Assembly (NCBI GenBank): GCA_004380135.1
Contig: QXCR01000009.1
Location: 310,001 to 374,000 of the forward strand
Reading direction: 5' to 3'
Length of the DNA stretch: 64,000 nucleotides
Origin: Stemphylium vesicarium
Taxonomy: Eukaryota; Ascomycota; Dothideomycetes; Pleosporales; Pleosporaceae
A program made the position numbers and the translations under genes. How positions within the stretch are numbered: the stretch's first letter is position 1; each line of letters begins with the position of its first letter. The notes below the pieces were generated by a model. It was not told where the DNA came from. It was given only the letters and a program-made list of their open reading frames with translations, and ran no database searches. Below are positions 11,939 to 24,068 of the stretch, one piece after another.

Positions 11939-14397
11939 ATGCAGCAAAGCCTTGCGAATATTTGTCGCGCCAGACTTTTCAATTCTTCTGCTGCTTGTTT
12001 GACAAGGCCGCTGGCGACTTGCTCCTCTCCTTTGACTCAGAGGCTGAATCCCCGCGCCGTTACTTTGTCACACGCTACCTTTAGGCTCAGCACCCCGCGC
12101 GTATCTAGCCTTCACACATTCCCCTCCCACTTGCGATCGCACACACAATTAGACTCGTACTCTTTCAATAGGCCCACCGCACACCACTGCAATCACTTTA
12201 GGGCAGTTGCAATCTCTCCGTCGTTTCGACTTTATTCGCACATCCGCTCTGTGCCCTTCAAGCCCTTTCCAAATCTCGACGCGTCGTCGCGCTCCGTAGT
12301 CAGCATGGAGGATCTCACAAACACCCTCGCGACGCTCGGCCTCGACAAGGTCCCGCAAGAGCCCAACACATACCCCGCCCTGAACCCCTTCGACATCTAC
12401 CGGAGTCACATTACAGAGTTGCTCTCCTCCGTCTCGGGCGTAGACAAGCACATAATATACCCCACACTGGCATGGACTGCAAAGCCCGAACATGGCGACC
12501 TGCAACTGGCAGTTCCCGCGCTTCGCCAGAAGAAGAAGGATATGAAGGCATTCGCACAGGAGCTGGCAGATGCCTTCCCAGAGTCGCCGCTGGTGAAGAA
12601 GCCAATTGTCACCAACACTTCAATCGGCTTCTTCTTCAAGCCTGAGACCCTCACCTCGCTTGTCCTTCCCATGGTACTCAAGTCCAGGGAGAGCTATGGC
12701 TTCAACAAGAACCTCGGTCTCAAGAACCCTCTCGACCCTGCTTCTGGCCCCAAGAAGATGATTGTCGAGTTCAGTTCACCCAACATCGCGAAGCCCTTCC
12801 ACGCTGGTCACTTGCGAAGTACCATCATCGGCGGTTTCCTTGCCAACCTCTACGAGGGCGCTGGATGGGATGTTGTTCGCATGAACTACCTCGGAGACTG
12901 GGGAAAGCAATACGGTGTACTGGCTATTGGGTTCGACCTTTACGGCAATGAGGAGGAGCTTGTGAAGAACCCTATCGGTCACCTGTACGACATCTATGTC
13001 AGGGTCAGCAATGTGCAACACGAAGAGGCTGAGCAGATGAAGGCTCTCAAGGCTGAGGCCGCGAAGCTCAAGGAAGAGGGCAAGGATGCGTCTGAGCAGG
13101 AAAACAAGATCAAGAAGATCGAAGCCGAGGGTATCGATGAGCAGGCTAGGAAATACTTCAAGGGTATGGTAGACGGTGAGCCTAAGGCTCTTGGTATCTG
13201 GAAGCGCTTCAGGGTGAGTGATTTGCTAGCCTTTACGGTGCTTTTTGTACTGACTTGCGCAGGATCTTTCCATCGAAAAGTACAAGCAGACATATGCCCG
13301 CCTAAACATCCACTACGACGACTACAGCGGAGAGTCGCAAGTCAAGGACGAGAGCATGGATCTTGCCGCCAAGATCATGTGGGAGAAGAAGGTTTGCGAA
13401 GACTCAGAAGGTGCCGTCATCGTGGATCTCACATCCCACTCCAAGAAGCTGGGCAAGGCAGTCGTCAAGAAGAAGGACGGTACATCACTGTACTTGACCC
13501 GAGACATTGGCGCAGCCATTGAGCGTGTTGAAAAGTACCACTTCGAGTATGTATCTCAACTCTGCCCGGAGAGCAATGCTAACATCATCACAGCCGAATG
13601 ATCTACGTCGTCGCCTCGCAACAAGATCTCCACCTAGCCCAACTCTTCAAGATCGAAGAGCTAATGGGAAGAAAAGACATTTCCGAAAAGTGCCAACACA
13701 TCAACTTCGGCATGGTCCTGGGTAAGTCCCCATGACACATGCCAACAAAAACAATCCCCACTAACCCCCTCTCCCAGGCATGTCAACACGAAAAGGCACC
13801 GCCAAGTTCCTCGACGACATCCTCCGCGACGTGGGCGACAAAATGCACGAAGTAATGAAGACCAACGAGTCCAAATACGCCCAAGTAAAGGACCCAGAGC
13901 AAACCGCCGACACTCTCGGCATCTCAGCCGTCATGGTCCAGGACATGAAGGGCAAGCGTATCAACAACTACACCTTCGACATGGACCGCATGACGTCGTT
14001 TGAAGGCGACACGGGCCCGTACCTGCAATACGCCCACGCCCGCCTCTGCTCCATCTACCGCAAAGCAATCGATTCCGACCCGTCGCTCGCGGACCTCGAT
14101 CTCGCTGCCTCGGCTGATCTTAGCTTGCTCAAGGAGGACAAGGCTGTGGAGCTGGTTAGGCAGTTGGCCAGTTGGCCTGATACTTTCCTCAACACGCTCA
14201 AGACGCAGGAACCTACTACCGTGCTTACGTACTTGTTCAAGATGGCGCATGCCCTCAGCAGCAGCTATGATCACTTGCAGGTTGTGGGCTCCGAGAGAAA
14301 TGTCCTCGTTGCTAGGTTGGCGCTGTATGTTGCCGCCAGGCAGGTGCTGTATAACGGTATGCGGGTTCTGGGTCTGAGTCCGGTGGAGAGGATGTAA
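11939..14397 (+). CDS. Arginyl-tRNA synthetase (two possible starts)
   Basis: Exons are 11939-13213, 13263-13546, 13594-13721 and 13778-14397, with introns of 49, 47 and 56 bp. The long form is 768 aa. A second in-frame ATG at 12305 gives a 646-aa form whose N-terminus (MEDLTNTLATLGL) looks cytosolic. The enzyme charges tRNA-Arg with arginine using ATP. Numbering from the 12305 start, the class I HIGH-type motif is HAGH at 166-169 (SSPNIAKPFHAGHLRSTIIG), and MSTRKGT at 442-448 fills the KMSKS role as in eukaryotic ArgRS. A GDWGKQYG block and the C-terminal anticodon-binding domain (GPYLQYAHARLCSI to LGLSPVERM) are present. The 122-residue extension is rich in Arg, Ser, Thr and Leu and nearly free of acidic residues, as expected of a mitochondrial presequence. 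Enzyme identity is certain; dual targeting is inference. Confidence 0.97.
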
Positions 14398-15157
14398 GAA
14401 GTGGGTGATGATGGACTTGTATGAAAAAGATGAGAAATGACGAACTTAGACGTTTTTTGTTCTTCACATTGTACTCGGGGAATGCATTGGTAGTCTGAGT
14501 GAGGCACTGAAGCAAGTATTGGCTACTACATACATCATGATTCTTCTAGCTAGTGGCTACCAACATAGACATGATATGTACCAATAACCATGCATCGACA
14601 GGCGCCGTCCAGTATATATAGTGTAGTATACGCACACAATGCTGTGTGCAGAGGATAAAGTGGTATAGCGGAGGTTTGAGAGCGCCATCCATCTATCCTC
14701 TTTATATGACACGTTTACAGTGCCAGTCGGATCTGCGGGATACAGTACAGTCCATCTCAGGTATTGAGGCGGGGTTTTTTGTTTTGTTTAGAGTGGGGTT
14801 GTATGGGGGATGTTCGGGAGGAGTCGTAATCGTGTAATGCAGAGTCGGAAACGACCGAATGTACAGGGGCTCCGGGGAAATGCTGAAGAAACAATGCTAG
14901 AACGCTGGAAGAACATGAAACAAGAGTGCCCCATGACGGAATTGTCACAGTAAGGTCGGTGGGGGCGACGGGCCGTGGTTTGAGGAGAGGAAATCTCACG
15001 CGTGCTTACCCCCTCTCAACTCGAAGATCCTTTTCAGCCCACGCCTCGATATCCGAGCCACTGCTGCAACAACCCCAATCATGAAGGCGACGCGAAAAGA
15101 CAGAAAAACAAGACATAATGCAAGAACGCAGACGGCCCACCCCGTCTCGTCCGCTTG
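14398..15157. other. Convergent 3' flanks
   Basis: This lies between the stop codons of the arginyl-tRNA synthetase (+) and the WICEFCEYE protein (-). I see no conserved coding content. AT-rich stretches near 14.5-14.65 kb are compatible with 3' untranslated sequence. Confidence 0.6.
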
Positions 15158-17086
15158 TTAGGCGCCATTCGTTACAGGCGGCCCTCCTCCACGGGGATCT
15201 CCAGGAGGTATTCCCGGCACTTTCTGTGGAGGTGGATGGGGAGGGTGCGGGTGGTGTTGGCAACCGTGTGGACAAGTAGCGATGGGTTCGTCGTAATCGT
15301 CATCGTAATAATCGTCCTGTGGGTCTAGGGAGCCCTCGTCGTCGCGTCGGTCGTAGCCGCCAGGCGGAGGATTCTGGTTGTGCTGGGCGTTGTTCGCGTT
15401 ATTTTGCGCCTTCTTGCTCGCCTTTTTCCCCTTGCGTCCCTTCATCCTGGCTTTCTCCAACAGACGTCGCTTCTCGGCCAAGCGCTTGCGCTCCTTCCTG
15501 TCCTTGATCTCATACTGACGGATCAGAGCCATTGGGGGATGACCAAAGATATCCTCGTACTCGCAGAACTCGCATATCCATGGCTGACTGGGTGGGTTGT
15601 GGAAGTTGGCGTACTCTTGCTGTATGCGGCGCTTGCGGGCAGCGTACTGGTAGAGTTTGGATGCGCTACGTCGGGGCTTTCGCGGCGGCGGGGCCTGTTG
15701 TGGTGGTGGGGGTCCCGTCGGCCGACGTGCGGTGCCATTGGGAAGGGGCGGGGGAGGGTAGGCGCCTGCCCCGTTCATATTTGGGCTTGTCTGAGTGCCC
15801 TGGGTAGACACCATCGGGGCATCGGGGCGGACTGGAGGGCGGGCGCGAGCGGCCTGGGGGTGGGATTGAGACACACCCGTGTTGGGGTAGGCACCTGATG
15901 GTTGAGTATATTGGCCGTTTTCCTGGCCCGGCCAGACCATTTTATTCGCCGAGTCAGAGCCGCAGGTAAAGGTAAACTGCGTCTTGTTGGCGCTGTTCTT
16001 TGCAGCTTCCTGTTGCAGGAGGCTCACGTTCTCGTTACCGTGGGGTGGTGGGGTGGCTGCGGCGTTGGCGATGGCAGTAGAGATGATGCCGCTTTGCTCC
16101 GGGGGTCCTAGAAAACAGATAGTCAGCGCACGGACTCTTTTTAGCAGTAAAGACGTATGATTTCCCGAGGTGACACCGTACGTTTGCTGTTCGATTTGGT
16201 GTTGGCGAGATTGGTCGAATTGGCCAACACGCGCCTCTCTGAGCGTCCCGAGCCAGAGCGCCCGAAACGGCCTCTGCCTGCGCCCGAGATGCCTGTCCCA
16301 GAATTGGTGCTGTTTTGTGGTGTCGACGGTGCCGAGCCGTAGTAGCGCGCCACGCCATCCCCGTCGTCCATGGCCGCTGCCTCCTGGGCCTGAGCCACGC
16401 CCATGCCAGCCAGGTCTGCCGATAGACTCGCGTTGTGTGAGCCATTGCTGCCCATGTTCGGGATCTTGCGCTTCTTCTTGTTGTTCGTGTTCTCGAAAGA
16501 CTCGTAGCCATCCACCGAAGACGAGGGCGAACCTGGCTTGCGATAGGCTCCCGTGACGCCGGCTGCGGGCTTCCCATGCGCGTGTCTGCTGTACTGGTAG
16601 CTCGGAGACGCGGGGAGCGGGCCGTTTCCGTCGTCCTCTTCCTCCTCGCTCTCTACCTCGGAATGGGTGTGGCCACAATGACAGGCATGGTGGTCGTTTG
16701 CCCCCGTTCGGTGAGGCCGCACTCGCTCATCCGCCATGTATGGGAAGTTGAAGAGGGGGCCCGTGGGAGGCGGGTTTTGCGGATAGACTATCGTCTCAGC
16801 CTGCTCGGGAGACAGGCGGGCGCGGAGAGAGCGACTCGGCAGAGGGCGAATAGGCCGGTCGGGGTACATTGAAGACGAGGTGTCGGGCGAAGAGCGCAGC
16901 GGCGAAGAGCGGTTCCACTCGTAGCCTGCGGAGGGAAGAAGCGATGTCAGATATATGGAGAGAGCAGAGGATGGGCTCATGCATATAATGCCGGTGCAAT
17001 AGTGTGGTGCCAAAAGGAAATGGGTGAAGAGCGCTGTGGGCTGGCCACAACGACCTGTAGTACTTACCCGCAGTCGCCGCTGCCAT
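15158..17086 (-). CDS. Conserved fungal protein with WICEFCEYE motif, function unknown
   Basis: Exons on the minus strand are 17086-17068 (19 nt), 16925-16182 and 16107-15158, giving 570 aa. The tiny first exon MAAATA joins GYEWNRSSP in frame, with a GTAAGT donor and CCGCAG acceptor, and this decided the start. The second intron begins GTACGG and ends TTCTAG. Most of the protein looks disordered: Pro/Ser/Gly-rich with an acidic ESEEEEDD run and a KKKRK nuclear-localisation-like motif. Near the C-terminus WICEFCEYEDIFG supplies a CxxC pair. It is followed by a strongly basic predicted helix (RKERKRLAEKRRLLEKARMK) and a His/Cys/Pro-rich tail (CPHGCQHHPHPPHP). Another Cys/His cluster (HHACHCGHTH) lies near residue 105. 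I recognise the WICEFCEYE block as recurrent in filamentous fungi but know no function. A nuclear, metal-binding role is inference. Confidence 0.85.
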
Positions 17087-19778
17087 ACTGGCGATCCTTC
17101 CTCCGATGCCCAATCACCAAGACAGAGTGGCGGATACTACTCCCCCAAAAGTCCAGCAATGTTCAAGTGATGCTCTATCGTGCCTGGAGCGCCCACGTTA
17201 GCACTCCACCCTCGACAACTGTCACGGCCAATGCGCAGCGGGGCCCAGCGAATTATCTCCCGGCAGCCCGATGCCAAAAGGTCGTGTTGCGCTATCGGGA
17301 GCTCTACGCACCTTTTTCGAGTGGGTTTGTGTGAGTGACGATACTGGTGGCCAGTTAGCGGAGAACCCCTCTATTATTTCCTCGGTATCGCGACGAACAG
17401 GATACTGCTAGTGACAGCTTCCAAGGGGGCCCAAATTCCAACAAGGCGAATAGACCAGATTGGAACCCAAGCGCGGTCGGAACGAGTGACAGTGGTGATG
17501 GAGCGTCAATGCCGCAGATGCCCAGGTGGGAGATGGGGTTCGCCCACGCCAAGCCAATCCACGTACTTTGGGGTGTGGCCTTGAACTCGCCAAAGCAGGG
17601 TTGATGCTAGCGCCTCTGATCAGATGAACCAAGTCGCAGGTACAATATCTTGAGCAACAAGGAGAGGAAACCGAGTAGATGTTGATGCAGAGTTATGTAT
17701 AGTCGTCGGCCATGTCGACCCCGGCGTGCATGCGTATCTTGCAGCCCTGACCGTGCTGGTGGCGCTAGAGCCGGCATGGGATTGGTAATGCTCACTACGA
17801 CAAATGGGATCAAGCCAAACCATTCTCTCCTCTTTCCTTGCATTTCTGTGCAGTGCGGTGTTATAAAGATGCCTCTCACTCGTCATCCGTAGAGACTTTT
17901 CTCATGCCGAATACTTCTCGAGGCCCCCCGATATCGAAACTTCCCGGAGCTTCCGTCTGCACCGACACTGGCCATGCTTCATAATGACGAGCAAGGGCCA
18001 CGAGCGCGGAACTCACCGCGGTTGTTTTCGTATTGATCCATGTGTAGCATCTGCTTGCACTGTCGCTGTCGGTGCTGGAATCAACCCAACGGCGGCCTGA
18101 AATGTACCCACGGCTAGCAAAGCCATCGTGACACCAACTCCCACCACAGCCTTGGTTCAGTGCAGTCTCCTGTCGATCAGGGACTGATGCACTAAGCTAT
18201 AGTGGAAGACGTGGTGTACTTCTACCACACATTTGTCAACTCACGTGTCTCTTAACTAAGCGCTACAATCAATGCTGCTAGAAGGAATGCAAACAGGCTT
18301 GATCGTCTTGTCCTAGGGCCGGCAGCGTTGTCGCTATCTGCCATGTACCTGATGATCGGATCTACTTGCTCCGGCATCCCGCTCGTACCTGCATCTTTGA
18401 CCCCGCAGAACACTTCGGAAAAGCATTAACCTTCAACACCTGCCCACCTCGTCACATGTGACAGAGATCGAATCGATAGACTGCCGAGACCCTTGAACAC
18501 GGACAGCGCTTTGTGACTTTGGGGTAAGCCTCGTATCGATTGCTGGCCCGTCAGCTACGTCATGCATACGGTTTCGGTCTAACCTCGTACGCCATTGGAG
18601 GAGCGGCTTGGCGGGTCGTTAAGGGGGGCTTGATCACAACATTGCATATCCCATGCAAAGTTCTCAAGATGTTGAATTATCAAAGTCTGCATCAGCCGAA
18701 GGCTCATCCGTAACCAGAGCGCTTCTTCGGTTACTTCCACATTCCAGGTTCATGGCCGGTCACAAGAAATGTGTACAGAACGGGGTTGTACATCTCCAAT
18801 GCATTCGGAGATCGAGAGACAGTATGAGGAGTTGCTGTGATCTTCTCGTTTTCCATACTGGACAACAAATCTTGCTAAGTCGCGCAGAATCATACCTCGT
18901 CTCTATTCACCGGTCGCGAATACAAGACTTGGTGAGACAAGGCGCGCACGGCTCTTTATTCAGGCGACTTCGCGTGCGATCAGGTCAGTACTTCGGTTCT
19001 ACGTGACCCACCGGAACGGCCACTCCACCATTCTTCTCGATGGGAGTACTATATCGCTTCAACGAGTGAATCCGCCGTACTCGTGATAGTATTTCACATA
19101 CGCAAATACGGAAGTGCTTGCCTTTTTGGAATGCTGGATATCAACTCAAGCGTTCACGGCGAACGTGGTGTGTGAGCCTCTCGACAATACCCCCCAGAAG
19201 TTGATTGCTGCAAGCCACCAGATAAGACAGAATGTTGCAGTAGTGTTATTGATATACCGAGCCAGCTCTGCATCAACGAATGGGTGCATCGCAATTGTCA
19301 TCTACACGATGGAAGGCAAAAATATTGGATCCAAGTACCAAGTTTACATACCTTGATCGGGCAGTTGCCGCTCATCTTCTGTGTAGCTACTCACGAGAAG
19401 ACTCCCCTCCCCGTCAGCGCAAACTCTTCACCGTGAAAGATTAGCCGCCCGTTGCACTTCTCACGCTTCACTCCATGTACTGTATCTCCCTACGCACTCT
19501 CGACCACACGATGCAAATTCCCGTTTGTCGCACTCAACCGGTTTCACTCAGAATCTTCTGCGTGCGCAGTCTGCAGTGACCGGAACCCCACCCTAACATC
19601 ACTCTCATTCCGGCTCAACAGGGACTACCATCCACGGTTCAACTCGAGATCGCTCTTCGTAACACACCCGGCTCCATTCTTATAACGCCGCGCGCCGTTT
19701 ACGTTGCGACTTTTACAACTTTTCAACCCCGAATAACATCACACTTGCAACAACAAACACCGACACAAATCGCCTACC
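17087..19778. other. 2.7-kb intergenic region, no gene recognised
   Basis: Divergent promoters of the WICEFCEYE gene (-) and the RTA1-like gene (+) must lie here. Open frames reach at most 117 codons (18653-19006) and show no domain. The last 100 bp before 19779 are a C/A-rich leader with CAACAACAAACACC, typical of fungal 5' untranslated sequence. Confidence 0.6.
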
Positions 19779-20818
19779 ATGATTATCGGGTTCGAAGGCG
19801 CTAAATGTTACCACCCCTCGATCCTCTGCCCTATGGGGTATGCGTACTGGCGTTACCAGCCTTCTTTCAGCATAAACCTGGCCTTCACCGTACTGTTCGG
19901 CCTGTCCATGGTCGCCTTCCTCGTACAGGGCATCGCTGGTAAAAGATGGCTTGGTTTCACCATCGCAATGGCTTCAGGCTGCGCGCTGGAGGTTATCGGT
20001 TACGTCGGACGTTTGATGGCTCATGATGACATGTTTTCTGAGGTATGTGTTGGTAACAATATTGCTTGTCTTGTAGCAAGTAAACTAACAACATGTAGGA
20101 CGCCTTCCTTATCCAAATCATCTGCTTGACCATTGGTCCCGCCTTTCTCGCAGCAGGCATTTATCTCTGCCTCTCGCGCATCGTCACCACGGTCGGTCCG
20201 GAACATTCACGCATCAAACCCCTCTATTACCCCAGGATCTTCATCCCTTGCGACTTCGTCTCCCTTGTACTCCAGGCTGCGGGAGGAGGCATGGCGAGTG
20301 TTGCTACTCATCAAAATCGGAATTCGAAAAAGGGCAATCGCATTATGATTTCCGGACTAGCCTTTCAGGTCGCGACACTACTTGCATTCATCCTCCTCGC
20401 TATGGATTTCGTCTGGCGTACGCATCGCGGCCGTACGAGACTTGGACAGGTCCTCCCAGGTCCGCAGCGGGGCAATCTCGGCCGCTCTTGGGCGTTCAAA
20501 GCTTTCCTCGTCGCCCTATTATTGTCTACACTATGCATCTTCACAAGGTGTGTGTTTCGTGTCGCCGAGCTTAGCCAGGGATGGGATGGCCATCTGGCCA
20601 ACACACAGAAGTACTTCATTGGGCTTGAAGGTGCGATCATCGTTGCGTCCGTCTTGCTCTTGAACTTGTTTCATCCCGGATTCTGTTTTAAGGGAGCGAT
20701 GGAGGCAAGGGCTGTCCAGCCCAGCAAGAAGACATGGTATGGCAAGGATAAGAATGTAAACCAGGGGAGTACCAGTGATGTTGAGCTGGTAGAAGTCAAT
20801 ACCGCACATCCGAAGTAA
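19779..20818 (+). CDS. RTA1-like seven-helix membrane protein
   Basis: Exons are 19779-20042 and 20099-20818 (327 aa). The 56-bp intron begins GTATGT, contains CTAAC and ends TGTAG. It belongs to the fungal RTA1/RSB1/Pug1 family (lipid-translocating exporter-like). Diagnostic stretches are the helix INLAFTVLFGLSMVAFLVQG, then LEVIGYVGR, IQIICLTIGPAFLAAGIYLC, FIPCDFVSLVLQAAGGGMAS and the TRCVFRVAEL motif in the penultimate helix. Seven hydrophobic segments can be counted. The C-terminal tail (about 50 residues) is polar and cytosolic-looking. Family members influence resistance to sterol-biosynthesis inhibitors, sphingoid-base export or haem precursors. Which substrate this one handles cannot be read from sequence. 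Confidence 0.95.
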
Positions 20819-21527
20819 GGGGAAGGGCGAAGACGCAGAGTCAAAGCACTCTAACGAGGTCGAGACTGACCCTGCGAGAGATGGCTGGATAGGAATGAGA
20901 TTGGTGGAGTTGAAATGGACATGAGCAACGAATTCCTTTTGTCAGTATTCTGAGTTCGCATGTTTCCGGTCTTGTCACTTTGTCGACCCCTTGATAAATT
21001 CCAAAATGCGCTTGCAGCAAGAATCTTGTGTCACTGCGCAGTCTTGAATAATGGAAGAAATTGTGAACTGTTTGCACATTCACATAACGAGAAGGGGCGA
21101 GCCGGAGCGCTGTGGTTTCATCGAGCATATATGCGTATCATAGACTGCGGTATCACAACATTCTCTGCCCTTGTCGCATACCTACTCTGTGACTGCTCAC
21201 TTCCGAGTCACCAAAAGCCCGGCTGGAAGTACGTCGCTATCACATTCTCAGATCGTTTCAAGCCTTTCTAGGAGCCTGACGCACTTCAACTACGCATTCT
21301 TCTCTCACTCTTCCAGTTACATCAGGCCAGACAACGCTGCATCACCTTTACCCTCCTCCGTGAAGGCTGTCAACACCCCATCAAACAGTGTCACATATCA
21401 GCCTAGAGATTTTATATATTTATCCCGGCAGGGCACTTTCATACTCGTATCCTCCAGCCTTCTACATTCCCATTCGATCCATCAACCTCGTTACACCTCG
21501 TAACCACAAAGCGCTCCAAACACCATC
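20819..21527. other. Intergenic with BTB-gene promoter
   Basis: The 3' flank of the RTA1-like gene is followed by the promoter of the BTB gene. A TATA-like TTTATATATT lies at 21411-21420, about 110 bp before the ATG at 21528. A C-rich leader (CACTTTCATACTCGTATCC) follows it. Confidence 0.5.
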
Positions 21528-22967
21528 ATGAACCAAGCCGAAGACGTCGAGGTAGTCCTCGGACACAAGCGACGCTACCTTTTCCACTCGGGGGCTTTGG
21601 CGCGCAACTCTACCCTTTTCGCCGACATGCTGACTGAACGCAATGCCGTCAAGCTGAGCAACCGCGCCAGAAGTGCCGGTATCAAGATACGGTGGATGAT
21701 TGAATTGACGAGCCTACCTTCCGACGAATACCCTGCCGGTCAGCTCGAGCTTGTGGTATGCCATCCCTAAGCCTGTCGCACTTCAGTACCGCACGCCGAT
21801 GCCAAAGCAGTCACTGACCACCCTATGTAGGAGCTCACACCCACCGGCGAACGCGCAGATCGTCGGAACGGCCTCATCGTCAACGAAAACGGGCGAGTCC
21901 CTCAGGCCCACAAAGTCTTTGCGCACTACGAATCCATCTTCTACGCGTTCTACAACAAGGACCTGACTATCGACGACACAGAAATGTCCGCCGCTCTCTC
22001 CGACTGCTACAAACTGCTCCAGATCTCCGACTACCTCGGCTGCACAAGTCTAATCTCCAAACCCATCGAAGTCGCCCTGTTCAAGCACGGCCAAGACTTC
22101 TTCCGCGCCATCTCGGGTGCACCCTACGCGTGGGTCGAAATGGCAGTCCGGATACACAGCGAGCTAATCTTCCGCGAATGCATGATTCATCTCGTAGGGA
22201 ACTGGAAGGTCTACAAACAGTCCGCCCGCAACATCGGCGCTCTACGCGAAATCTCCGGTCTACGTGCTCTAGTCGAGAAGTACCACCGGCAGCTGCTGAA
22301 CCAGTGCAAGGAGCTGGAGTTGGCGCTTCTGGCGCTGTATCCAGGCGAGATGCAACAGCCCGCCGAAGACCTACCTATCAAGCGGGAAGCATACGCCAAA
22401 GATATCCTGGTATGGATGGCATTGACATTCTTCCGGCACTGGATCGGACAACGCCTTATCATGGAAAAGGGCCGACACAGCATAGACTGCGGCTACGAAC
22501 TCTACCAGCAGATCGGCACAGCAGGCGAAGCCTACATGGACAAGAGCGTCATCAACCAATTCCACACCAAGTTCCCCATGACGAAGAAGGCGCTCAACGT
22601 CCTGGAGAACCATCTCTTCGAGATCAAAGAGTGCATGAAGGAAGTCGTGGACAACCACAAGATTCTCAAGTCGAACTGCCAGCTTGATGTTCATCGGTTC
22701 CCGGTGCAGTATTTCACCTGTACGGAGTTTCGAAAGGCCGATTATCCGTGGGAGAGGGAGGCGGCAGATGGTCAGAGGATGTTGAAGCCGAAGAGGCAGT
22801 ATAAGATGGGGGGCAATGATATTGCCAAGTTGAATTTGAATACGGCGAGGATGGGGAGGGAGAGGGCTTGGGATATGGCGGGTGATGGAGATGATGAGGG
22901 GAACGAGGAGGAAGAGAGCGAGGACGAGGATGGGGATGAGAGGCGGAAGCGTGTTAGGGTGGATTAG
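21528..22967 (+). CDS. BTB/POZ-domain protein
   Basis: Exons are 21528-21755 and 21831-22967 (454 aa). The 75-bp intron starts GTATGC and ends TATGTAG. The N-terminal about 150 residues match the fungal BTB/POZ type: DVEVVLGHKRRYLFHSGALAR, STLFADML, then YESIFYAFYNKDL and a CYKLLQISDYLGC block, which is the usual end of the fold. The middle region is helical. The C-terminal 50 residues are acidic (EGNEEEESEDEDGDE), ending in basic RRKRVRVD. BTB domains mediate dimerisation and often act as Cullin-3 adaptors. Many uncharacterised copies exist in filamentous fungi, and no partner domain such as Kelch or zinc finger is visible here. Domain call is good; cellular role is unknown. Confidence 0.85.
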
Positions 22968-23399
22968 CTCTCTGGTGATCAAGGCATGCTCTAGGCTGGA
23001 GCATACGGTGGAAAACTTTGGAGGAGTTGGGCGTAGGTTTGAGTACTTTCAGGGCACTGGGAAAAGTGCGCTTCCACGGTGGCTTGCAGGCTGGGAATCG
23101 AGATCCTAGGTATCCCGGCAGCCTGGCGACTACATATAGCCCTTGCGACATCTGTATAATTTAAAGATGAGCAATCGGTGTTTGGTGGTTAGAAAAGTAC
23201 TCTCCCTGATGTCATGTGTATGCTCCACGGGTTGTATTGACGGAAAGAAAATGTGCTTTGTACAGTATGCTGCTGCATATCTATGGCCAGAAGTACCAGT
23301 TGCCTGCGTCACGCGCCCGCTCGCGCTCTCTACGTTGATAACCCATGCGCTCTTCTAATAAAACACTGGGATATCCACCACTGCCTCTTCCACCATTCT
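22968..23399. other. Convergent 3' flanks
   Basis: This lies between the stop codons of the BTB gene (+) and the NUO9.5 gene (-). No coding content is recognised. It should contain both transcript ends. Confidence 0.6.
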
Positions 23400-23732
23400 C
23401 TACTCGTCGTCGAATCCAGTTGGCCTCGGCCGTGGTCCCTTTGGCACTGCATCAAGTCAGTCAACTGCCCAGTCCGGTAAAATCCTCGCCATTTCCGCCT
23501 TTTCTTTCACTTCCTCATTGCATTCCTATCACGTACCTGGGTATGTCATGGGAATCTTCTGGATGGGCTCCTCGCCCAAGTATCTCCGAATCGGCGGTAC
23601 GGTAACCAACATGGCGGGGCCTGCAAGACCGATGATGATGGAGTAAAAGTATGCGGGCTTGTTGTAAGAGGCCCATTTCATGTAGCGCAGCGGCTGGCTG
23701 AAGAAGAACGGGGAGGGGGGAACGCCCGACAT
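23400..23732 (-). CDS. NADH:ubiquinone oxidoreductase 9.5-kDa subunit
   Basis: Exons on the minus strand are 23732-23537 and 23446-23400, encoding 80 aa. The 90-bp intron runs from GTACGTG through a TTGACTGAC branch site to ATGCAG. The family is the small single-helix accessory subunit of mitochondrial complex I known from Neurospora as NUO9.5. Evidence is the short length and the motifs LRYMKWASYNKPAYFYS, one membrane helix (IIIGLAGPAMLVTVP) and PIRRYLGEEP followed by PMTYP. The spliced C-terminus VPKGPRPRPTGFDDE continues in frame. The unspliced frame would instead stop after YPGT. It sits 336 bp from WBP1, transcribed divergently. Confidence 0.88.
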
Positions 23733-24068
23733 GGTCGCTGCGATGCTGCTTGCGTGGTGAGCGGGTGTAATGGTGGTGGGGAATGCGCGCGTACAGAAAT
23801 CGGTCTTCTCAGCGTGAGACTAAGTTCGCAGTACTTCAAGGACCCAATGCCTGAGTATGGCGTTGCAATCGCAAGTTCAGGGCGCAGGAATACCTAAGGT
23901 CGTGAGGTTGTAGCTCACCCACCCGCATCTCCGCTGCCCATCTCCAATCGGCGGGCAGCGATTTTCCGGGCCCGACATTGTCTTGGCAAATGCATACGTA
24001 TCTCCCCCGTTGCAGCTCTCCACGCGGCCGCGCAATTCGACAAGTCCAACTTCATACACGCCAACAGG
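23733..24068. promoter_or_regulatory. Shared divergent promoter of NUO9.5 and WBP1
   Basis: The 336 bp between two outward-facing start codons must carry both promoters. A CCAAT box (CTCCAATCGGCGGG) is at 23944-23948, about 212 bp from the NUO9.5 start and 121 bp from the WBP1 start. CCAAT boxes bind the HAP/CBC complex, a known regulator of respiratory genes in fungi. That it works here is inference. Confidence 0.4.

Noticed and set aside
22371..22982. A 203-codon frame antisense to the BTB gene
   Set aside because: It lies entirely opposite a well-supported coding exon and has no family features.
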